DNA from: Phycisphaerales bacterium
Lineage (GTDB): Bacteria; Planctomycetota; Phycisphaerae; SM23-33
Direction: 5' to 3'
Length of the DNA stretch: 11,332 nucleotides
NCBI GenBank assembly: GCA_003485185.1
Contig: DNAS01000137.1
Span: forward strand, 25,491-36,822
The notes under the pieces are model-generated. The model did not search any database and was not told the origin of the DNA. It saw only the letters and a list, made by a program, of their open reading frames with translations. Position numbers and translations under genes: made by a program. Shown in pieces: positions 6,497 through 11,332 of this stretch (position 1 is its first letter; each line of letters opens with the position of its first letter).

Positions 6497-6539
6497 GCAG
6501 ACCTTCGCCAGCCAGGCACCATGCCCCGGCGAGGTCTGC
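6497..6539. repeat. Long imperfect hairpin in the leader of the small gene
   Basis: GCAGACCTTCGCC (6497-6509) pairs with GGCGAGGTCTGC (6528-6539) with a single bulged base, giving 12 pairs. Inside, GGCA 6515-6518 pairs with TGCC 6522-6525. It lies 18 bases upstream of the small gene's ATG, in the space before tatC, which is read the other way. There is no U-tract, so it is not a terminator; a leader RNA structure or a regulator dyad are the options. Confidence 0.55.
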
Positions 6540-6641
6540 TTCGGCCTATATCGGCGTATCCGGTGATTGGCTGAAGAATTACGGCGAAGAATTCCCGGTT
6601 CGCGGGCGACGGATTCCCCTGCCCCCCCGAGCCCCGCCTTG

Positions 6642-6650
6642 TGATATACT
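6642..6650 (+). promoter_or_regulatory. Extended -10 promoter of tatC
   Basis: TGATATACT is a TGn-TATACT extended -10 element (TATACT at 6645-6650). No -35 box is seen 17 bases upstream, only a run of C, as is common for extended -10 promoters. Transcription should start near 6657, ahead of the chosen tatC ATG at 6686; this argues against the GTG at 6641 as start. Confidence 0.45.
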
Positions 6651-6685
6651 GCGTCGGCGTGTTGGAAACCGCGCAAGACCAGATC

Positions 6686-7462
6686 ATGACTACGACCCCC
6701 CCCGATCCAGAACAGGCGCAGATGTCCCTCGGCGAGCACCTCGAGGAGCTTCGCCGGAGGTTGATCTACGCCCTGCTGGGCCTGGGCGTTGCAATGGCCG
6801 TGACGCTGGTTTTCACGCCCCGGATGGTTGCCTGGCTGAAGGGGCCTTACCTCCGGGTCATGGAGGACTTCCGCCTGCCGGCTTTGCTTGCCACCACGAC
6901 GGTCGGCGGCGGGTTTGATATCTATCTGCGGGTCGCCTTTTACGCGGGGCTGATCCTCTCGGCCCCGTGGGTGTTCTACCAGCTCTGGCTGTTCGTGGCG
7001 GCGGGACTGCTGCCCAGGGAACGCCGCTACGTCCTGCGCGCCGTGCCGTTGGCAGCGCTGCTGTTTGTGGGCGGGGCGGTTTTCTGCGTGCTGACCGTCG
7101 CGGTTCCCACACTGAAATTCTTCATCTGGGTCAACCACGAGCTTTTCGGCCTCCACATGGTCATCACGCTGGACGATTACATCCAGTTCCTCACGACCCT
7201 GATGCTGGCGTTCGGGCTGTGTTTCCAGACGCCCCTGGCGATCTCGCTGCTGGTGCGGGTGGGTCTGGTTTCCCTGGAGACGCTGCGGCGGGTGCGGAAG
7301 CACGTGGCGGTGGTGATCCTGGTCATCGCGGCGGTGTTGACCCCGCCCGACGTGTTCAGCCAGGTGGCCCTGGGGATCCCGATGTATCTGCTGTACGAGC
7401 TGGGATTGCTTCTCGGCAGGTTGGGAACTCGCAAACGTCTCGAAGAAGCGGAGGCCGGATAA
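6686..7462 (+). CDS. tatC: Sec-independent protein translocase subunit TatC
   Basis: 258 residues, the normal TatC length. TatC is the six-helix inner-membrane receptor that recognises twin-arginine signal peptides and recruits TatA to export folded proteins. Visible marks are the cytoplasmic N-terminus SLGEHLEELRRRL (14-26), the signature LSAPWVFYQLWLFVAAGLLPRER (91-113), AFGLCFQTPLAIS (175-187), and LTPPDVFSQVALGIPMYLLYELGL (218-241). Hydrophobic stretches correspond to about 27-45, 83-108, 117-140, 165-192, 206-220 and 226-245. No strong Shine-Dalgarno precedes ATG 6686; ATG 6722 (MSLGEHLEE) is the alternative start and would still keep the whole family core. A run of eight C lies just after the chosen start. 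tatC here faces tatA instead of sharing an operon with it. Confidence 0.95.
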   Translation: MTTTPPDPEQAQMSLGEHLEELRRRLIYALLGLGVAMAVTLVFTPRMVAWLKGPYLRVMEDFRLPALLATTTVGGGFDIYLRVAFYAGLILSAPWVFYQLWLFVAAGLLPRERRYVLRAVPLAALLFVGGAVFCVLTVAVPTLKFFIWVNHELFGLHMVITLDDYIQFLTTLMLAFGLCFQTPLAISLLVRVGLVSLETLRRVRKHVAVVILVIAAVLTPPDVFSQVALGIPMYLLYELGLLLGRLGTRKRLEEAEAG

Positions 7463-7497
7463 AAACGGTCCCGCGGAGCCCTCCGGCCCCGCGGGAC
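7463..7497 (-). terminator. Intrinsic terminator of tatA
   Basis: GTCCCGCGG (7468-7476) pairs exactly with CCGCGGGAC (7489-7497). Read leftward the stem is followed by CG and five T (complement of 7463-7467 and the adjoining base). It starts 28 bases past the tatA stop and lies between the convergent tatC and tatA genes. On the plus strand there is no U-tract, so it does not look like a normal terminator for tatC. Confidence 0.65.
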
Positions 7498-7524
7498 GCG
7501 CAACGATCCGTGTCGCCGGGCGGC

Positions 7525-7848
7525 TTAATCCTTGCCTGCCTCTTGCTTCTGGTCCTCGCTTGAGTCGCCTCGCGCGCCGCTTGCCGGCGTCGATTTCCTG
7601 CCGGGTTCCTCCGGGTGCTTGTCGGTCTCGTGCGGGGCGGGGGTTTCTTCCTCGCGATCGAGGTTGTCCCGAACGCCCTTGAGCTCATTGCGGAAGGTGC
7701 GCAGGCCCCGTGCCAGTCCCCGCGCCAGTTCGGGCAGTTTCTTTCCGCCGAACAGTAGAAGGACTACAACGAGGATCAGGACAATTTCCCACGGACCCGG
7801 GGTCCAAATACCGGGATGAAAAAGAATCGTTTTGCCCAGAAATGTCAT
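7525..7848 (-). CDS. tatA: Twin-arginine translocase subunit TatA/TatB-type
   Basis: 107 residues. It has the TatA plan: a short periplasmic start, one membrane helix (about 20-34, WEIVLILVVVLLLF), the hinge FGGKKLPELARG (33-44), an amphipathic helix to about 62, and a charged, probably disordered tail rich in Glu, Lys and Pro. TatA oligomers form the transient passage for folded substrates brought by TatC. TatA and TatB cannot be separated with certainty; the FGGKKLPELARGLARG hinge favours TatA. Only one such gene is present here, so it may serve both roles or a second copy may lie elsewhere. ATG 7848 is supported by AAAGGG nine bases upstream. The leader carries TTTACA (7900-7905 on the minus strand) as a possible -35, but no clear -10 at the right distance. 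Confidence 0.92.
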   Translation of the reverse strand: MTFLGKTILFHPGIWTPGPWEIVLILVVVLLLFGGKKLPELARGLARGLRTFRNELKGVRDNLDREEETPAPHETDKHPEEPGRKSTPASGARGDSSEDQKQEAGKD

Positions 7849-8001
7849 GGATTACGACCCTTTCCTCTCTTTATCTAACACTCGCAACGGGCTGAGTGTA
7901 AAGGAAAAAATGGCTCCGGCGGTCTGGCGTATCGTACGCTGCTGTTGAACGGGTTCGCTGACCGCACAACCAACCCGGACTATGAATCGGTCGCGGACCA
8001 G

Positions 8002-8033
8002 ACCCGGGCGCAGGGGCGCCCGGGTTCTTTATT
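8002..8033 (+). terminator. Plus-strand intrinsic terminator without an upstream gene
   Basis: ACCCGGGCGC (8002-8011) pairs exactly with GCGCCCGGGT (8016-8025) around the tetraloop AGGG. TTCTTTATT follows, so it should terminate rightward transcription. The nearest plus-strand gene upstream is tatC, 540 bases away, and a separate tmk promoter lies downstream at 8051. Confidence 0.7.
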
Positions 8034-8050
8034 GCGCTCATCCTCGGCGG

Positions 8051-8079
8051 TTGCAATGGGCTGCCCGTCGGACGATACT
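8051..8079 (+). promoter_or_regulatory. Sigma70-type promoter of tmk-holB
   Basis: TTGCAA (8051-8056) is followed after exactly 17 bases by GATACT (8074-8079). Transcription would start near 8086, giving a very short leader with GGGAG six bases before the tmk ATG at 8101. It lies after the terminator ending at 8033, so tmk is transcribed independently of anything upstream. Confidence 0.5.
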
Positions 8080-8100
8080 GTCAGTCCAACGGGAGATGGC

Positions 8101-8739
8101 ATGAGCGATCTGGCAAAAAAGCTGGCGGGAAGATTCCTCGTGGTCGACGGCCCGGACGGCGCGGGAAAGAGCACGCAGCTTCGACTGCTGGCGGACTGGC
8201 TGCGCGGGCAGGGCCTTGCGGTGACGGAGACGCGCGATCCGGGCGGCACTGCCGTCGGAGACCGCATCCGGACGATCCTCCTGGACAACGCGCACGGGGA
8301 GATGAGCGTCGGCTGCGAGGTGCTTCTCTACATGGCCAGTCGGACGCAACTGATGGCCGAGGTCATCCGTCCGGCGATGGAATCGGACCAGTGCGTGCTT
8401 TGCGACCGATGGGTTTCGGCCACCGTGGCGTACCAAGGCGCGGGGGGAACCGACCCGAAAAGCGTCCTGGCGATGTACGAGCTGGCGCTTCCGGGCATCC
8501 GCCCCGACCTGACGATCATCCTCGATCTTCCCGCCGAGACGGGTCTCCAGCGGGTTTCCGCCTCGCGCGGGCACGATCGCATGGAGGCCAAGGGGCTCGA
8601 ATTCCACCGCCGCGTCCGCGCGCTGTTCCTACACCAGGCACGGGAGCATCCCGACCGTTTCGCGGTGGCCGACGCAGCCGGCAGCGTCGAGGACGTCCAG
8701 GCCCGCCTGCGCCAGATCCTGAACCGGTGGCATGGATGA
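8101..8739 (+). CDS. tmk: Thymidylate kinase
   Basis: 212 residues, the usual Tmk length. The enzyme phosphorylates dTMP to dTDP with ATP in the cytosol, a required step of dTTP synthesis. The P-loop is GPDGAGKST (17-25). TRDPGGT (44-50) matches the Tmk signature, with Asp where Glu is commoner. DRW (102-104) with AYQGAG (110-115) is the nucleotide-binding DR-motif, with Trp in place of the usual Tyr or Phe. The lid region RVSASRGHDRME (151-162) carries arginines. ATG 8101 has GGGAG six bases upstream; an in-frame extension back to 7945 would cross the terminator hairpin and is rejected. The TGA overlaps the holB ATG (ATGA), so the two are translationally coupled. The tmk-holB pairing is widespread in bacteria. 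Confidence 0.95.
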   Translation: MSDLAKKLAGRFLVVDGPDGAGKSTQLRLLADWLRGQGLAVTETRDPGGTAVGDRIRTILLDNAHGEMSVGCEVLLYMASRTQLMAEVIRPAMESDQCVLCDRWVSATVAYQGAGGTDPKSVLAMYELALPGIRPDLTIILDLPAETGLQRVSASRGHDRMEAKGLEFHRRVRALFLHQAREHPDRFAVADAAGSVEDVQARLRQILNRWHG

Positions 8740-9863
8740 TCGAGTGTTCCGACATCGTGGGGCAGGATGAGGCAGTGGCCCGCATCCAGCGGGCAATGTC
8801 GCAGTCCCGCATGCCGCATGCGTATCTCTTCGCCGGGCCCGACGGCGTGGGGCGGCGCACGACGGCCATCGCGCTGGCCCGCACGCTGCTGTGCCCCCAA
8901 CCGGTTTCCGTCGCGGCTGGACGCTCCTTTCGCCAGGCCTGCGGAAAGTGCCCCGATTGCCGCATGGTCGAGGCCGGCTCCCACCCGGACTTCCACCCCG
9001 TCTACAAGGAACTGGCTGCCTACCACGACGATTCAGAAGTCCGTGACCGCGTCATGCAGAGCCTCTCCATCGGCGTGATCCAGCAGTTCCTGATCGACGC
9101 CGTCGGGCGAAGCAGCACCCGCGGGCGAGGCAAGGTGTTTGTCGTCGAAGAGGCCGAACTGATGACCCACGAGGCCCAGAACGCCCTGCTCAAGACGCTC
9201 GAGGAGCCTCCGCCCGGCGTGACGATCATCCTGATCTGCGAGAAGCCCGAGGAACTCCTGCCCACGACACTGAGCCGCTGCTCGCTGGTGCGGTTCTCGC
9301 TGCTGCCGCGTGAATTCGTGGCCGGGAAGCTCGCCGAGGCCGGCGTGGCGGCCGACGAGGCGCGGTTCTGGGCGGCCTTCACACAGGGATCGGTCGGGCG
9401 GGCCATGGCGTTGTCGGGCGCGGGCATGTACGAGGTGAAGCGCGAGGTGCTTTCCCGCCTAGCGGGCCTGCCCCCCGCGGGCGACGTGGAGTTGGGGGAG
9501 CAGTTGGCCGAGCGGTCGGACAAGCTGGCCGAAACCGCCGTCGCCGCCTCTCGCAAGGCCGAAGGCCCCACCCTCGCCAAGACGCTCGCTTCCCGACAGT
9601 CCGCCGGAACGATGCTGGAACTGATCGCCTCGGCCTACCGGGACGCGCTGGCCCTGCGGACCGGCGCCGAGTTGGAAATCATTCACGCCGACCAGCGCCG
9701 CCAGCTCGATTCCCTCGCCACGCGGTTCACGCCGGAACAGCTGGCGGGCATCATCGAGTCGCTCAGCGAGTGCGAGCGCCTCCTGTGGCGCAACGTCAAT
9801 CCGCGCATCGTCTGGGACAACGCCGTCCTCGCCTGCGCCTCCGGAACGGCGCTGCGGGTGTAG
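8736..9863 (+). CDS. holB: DNA polymerase III subunit delta'
   Basis: 375 residues. Delta' is the clamp-loader AAA+ subunit that, with delta and tau/gamma, opens and loads the beta sliding clamp. The N-terminal region IVGQDEAVARIQRAM..MPHAYLFAGPDGVGRRTTA is typical. The P-loop (34-43) has Arg40 instead of the usual Lys, so ATP binding is probably weak or lost, as known for delta'. Zinc ligands Cys53, Cys69, Cys72 and Cys75 are present. KVFVVEEAELMTHEAQNALLKTLEEPP (133-159) is the degenerate Walker B and following helix, and the SRC motif is at 180-182. The C-terminal third is helical and less conserved. The start is fixed by the ATGA overlap with tmk and the MIECSDIVGQ beginning; a longer frame from 8391 is only the alternate frame inside tmk. 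No terminator is seen before the next promoter. Confidence 0.93.
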   Translation: MIECSDIVGQDEAVARIQRAMSQSRMPHAYLFAGPDGVGRRTTAIALARTLLCPQPVSVAAGRSFRQACGKCPDCRMVEAGSHPDFHPVYKELAAYHDDSEVRDRVMQSLSIGVIQQFLIDAVGRSSTRGRGKVFVVEEAELMTHEAQNALLKTLEEPPPGVTIILICEKPEELLPTTLSRCSLVRFSLLPREFVAGKLAEAGVAADEARFWAAFTQGSVGRAMALSGAGMYEVKREVLSRLAGLPPAGDVELGEQLAERSDKLAETAVAASRKAEGPTLAKTLASRQSAGTMLELIASAYRDALALRTGAELEIIHADQRRQLDSLATRFTPEQLAGIIESLSECERLLWRNVNPRIVWDNAVLACASGTALRV

Positions 9864-9877
9864 TTCTTCGATCGGCG

Positions 9878-9906
9878 TTGACCGCGGCGCCGCCACCCCG
9901 TATAAG
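9878..9906 (+). promoter_or_regulatory. Strong sigma70-type promoter of the ABC exporter gene
   Basis: TTGACC (9878-9883) and TATAAG (9901-9906) are separated by exactly 17 bases and each match the consensus at five of six positions. It begins 15 bases after the holB stop. Transcription would start near 9913, about 25 bases before the ABC gene ATG; a short GGGGA/TCCCC dyad (9907-9919) covers the start region. Confidence 0.7.
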
Positions 9907-9937
9907 GGGGAGATTCCCCGGGAGCCTTGGGCACGAA

Positions 9938-11332
9938 ATGCAGAACTTCATCCGTTCATTGAAATACCTCTGGCCGTACCGCGTGCGGATCGGCGCGGCG
10001 CTGCTTTGCTGCGTCTTCATCGCCACGCTGTGGGGCGGCGGGCTGGGACTCACCCTGCCCGGCGCCAAGATCCTCATTTCCGAGGAAGGCCTGCATGGCT
10101 GGGCGTGGAACACCCTCGCGCGCGATCGCCTGGGCGTGGGGATCGTCCAGCGATCGGTGCCCCCCCGCCGAGTGGACGGGCATGAGCTGAGCAAGGTGAT
10201 CGACGTCGTTTCCGTTTCCGACTCGCACCAGCCCGTCGGACCGGATCGCCTGTCGGAGACCGACTGGATCGTCGGCCTCAGCATCCCGGGCCCGGACGGC
10301 AGCGAGCAATGGGAATGGGTGCGGGGCGACATTCTCGCCGAGCGGCTTGCCCGGACCGACGAGGGACAGACCGTCCGCCTGCTGGTCTTCAATTCCAATT
10401 CGGCCAGCGCCCAGCCGCGCGTCGTGCCGGTTCGCATGGGGCCGACGGAACTCACCAGCCACCTGCTGGGCGAACTGGCAGAGAAGATTCCCAACCCCGG
10501 CATTGGAAACCTCCCCGGGCGGTTTCCCCTGTTCGTCGGGCTGCTGGTGGTGGTGCTGATCATCACGTGCATCCGCGCGGTGTTCACGTTCATCCAGGAA
10601 TACCTCGTGGGCACGGCGATCTGGCGCGGCATCATGGACCTGCGCTCCCGGAACTACAACGTGGTGCTGCACCTGCCGACGACGTTCTTTTCGGAAAAAG
10701 GCGTCAGCGACGCGACCAGCCGGTTCATCCAGGACACCAACGAGCTGGCCCGCGGGCAGAACACGCTGCTGGGCAAGACAATGGTCGAACCCGCCAAGGC
10801 GGTCGGCGCGGTGGTGACGGCGCTGTGCGCGTCATGGGAGCTGACGCTGATGGCGATGGTCGCGGGGCCGCCGGCGTTCTTCCTCATCCGCAAGATGGGC
10901 AAGAAGATGCACAAGGCCTCCCGCCGGGCGCTGGAGAGCTGGTCGTCCATGCTGGCCGTGCTCAACGAGACGCTCGTGGGCATCCGCGTGGTCAAGAGCT
11001 ACACGATGGAAGGCGCGGAACGCAGGCGATTCTTCCGCGTCAACCGCGCGCTGCTCAAGCAGCAGAACCGCATGGAGCGCCTGGACGCAGCCACCGGACC
11101 GACGGTCGAGTCGCTGGGCATCGCCGCGGGAATGGTCGCCGCGGGCGCCGCGGGGTATCTCGTCTTCAACCATCGCATGGACCAGGCGGTCTTCCTGACG
11201 TGGATGGTCGCGTTGTTCGCCCTGTTCGATCCGGTCCGCAAGCTGGCGAAGGTTTCCATGCGGTTCCAGGCGAGCGAAGCCGCCGCCAAGCGCATCTTCG
11301 AGCTCCAGGACAGCGAGCAGGAAAAGTTCGTC
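9938..11332 (+). CDS. ABC exporter with membrane domain, 3'-truncated by the window (MsbA-like)
   Basis: The frame is open for 465 codons to the window edge. It reads as a type-IV ABC exporter membrane domain: TM1 about 16-42, TM2 about 197-216, TM3 and TM4 about 285-318, TM5 about 390-410 and TM6 about 416-433. The conserved loop segment WRGIMDLRSRNYNVVLHLPTTFF..G and the later block LNETLVGIRVVKSYTMEGAERRRF..N are characteristic of MsbA/lipid exporters. The ATP-binding domain (Walker A, LSGGQ) should follow beyond 11332. Its unusual feature is a segment of about 150 residues (45-195) between TM1 and TM2, where MsbA has only a short loop; part of it resembles a PDZ domain. Substrate is unknown; lipid or glycolipid export is an inference from the family. 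ATG 9938 lacks a strong ribosome site (GGAG is 14 bases away) but fits the promoter and the MQNFIRSLKYLWPYR family-like N-terminus. Confidence 0.9.
   Translation, partial: MQNFIRSLKYLWPYRVRIGAALLCCVFIATLWGGGLGLTLPGAKILISEEGLHGWAWNTLARDRLGVGIVQRSVPPRRVDGHELSKVIDVVSVSDSHQPVGPDRLSETDWIVGLSIPGPDGSEQWEWVRGDILAERLARTDEGQTVRLLVFNSNSASAQPRVVPVRMGPTELTSHLLGELAEKIPNPGIGNLPGRFPLFVGLLVVVLIITCIRAVFTFIQEYLVGTAIWRGIMDLRSRNYNVVLHLPTTFFSEKGVSDATSRFIQDTNELARGQNTLLGKTMVEPAKAVGAVVTALCASWELTLMAMVAGPPAFFLIRKMGKKMHKASRRALESWSSMLAVLNETLVGIRVVKSYTMEGAERRRFFRVNRALLKQQNRMERLDAATGPTVESLGIAAGMVAAGAAGYLVFNHRMDQAVFLTWMVALFALFDPVRKLAKVSMRFQASEAAAKRIFELQDSEQEKFV

Noticed and set aside
7915..7985. Possible tRNA upstream of tmk because of a GGTTCG motif
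   Set aside because: No acceptor stem, anticodon arm or correctly paired T-arm can be drawn around GGTTCG at 7952-7957.
7945..8100. 52-residue N-terminal extension of thymidylate kinase
   Set aside because: The extension reads through the intrinsic terminator and the tmk promoter; ATG 8101 has a good ribosome site and gives the normal Tmk length.
1..11332. Mobile element, defence island or CRISPR array
   Set aside because: XerC has the housekeeping form without integrase neighbours, no long direct repeats or insertion-sequence ends were seen, and the surrounding genes are core functions.

Overview
The window reads as chromosomal DNA of a GC-rich, Gram-negative-type bacterium. I favour a member of the Planctomycetota: there is a secreted protein with two DUF4159 modules, a TPR-type lipoprotein with a lipobox, tat genes that are not in one operon, and a thymidylate kinase/DNA polymerase III delta' pair. 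That assignment is inference from gene content. I see no insertion sequence, prophage, CRISPR array, tRNA or rRNA. The content is mostly housekeeping.

Left part (1-2266): the last codons of an unidentified gene, then a class II aldolase/adducin-family enzyme (+). It converges on a medium-chain NAD(P)-dependent oxidoreductase (-). Next is a 471-base gap with an unusually AT-rich core and three consecutive hairpins, two of them intrinsic terminators pointing towards each other.

Middle part (2267-6479), all on the minus strand. A small acidic protein and the tyrosine recombinase XerC form one likely transcription unit. A TPR-like lipoprotein follows, with its own promoter and terminator. Last is the exported tandem DUF4159 protein, also with its own promoter and terminator.

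Right part (6480-11332): tatC (+) converges on tatA (-), and a hairpin terminator for tatA lies between them. A 252-base gap holds an intrinsic terminator on the plus strand with no gene to serve. Then come tmk and holB, which overlap by ATGA. A strong sigma70-type promoter leads into an ABC exporter whose membrane domain carries a large insertion between its first two membrane helices; the window ends before its ATPase domain.

The points most worth following are the two orphan plus-strand terminators (near 2200 and 8030), which suggest unannotated small RNAs, and the PDZ-like segment in the periplasmic loop of the ABC exporter. I found no clear new multi-gene system.
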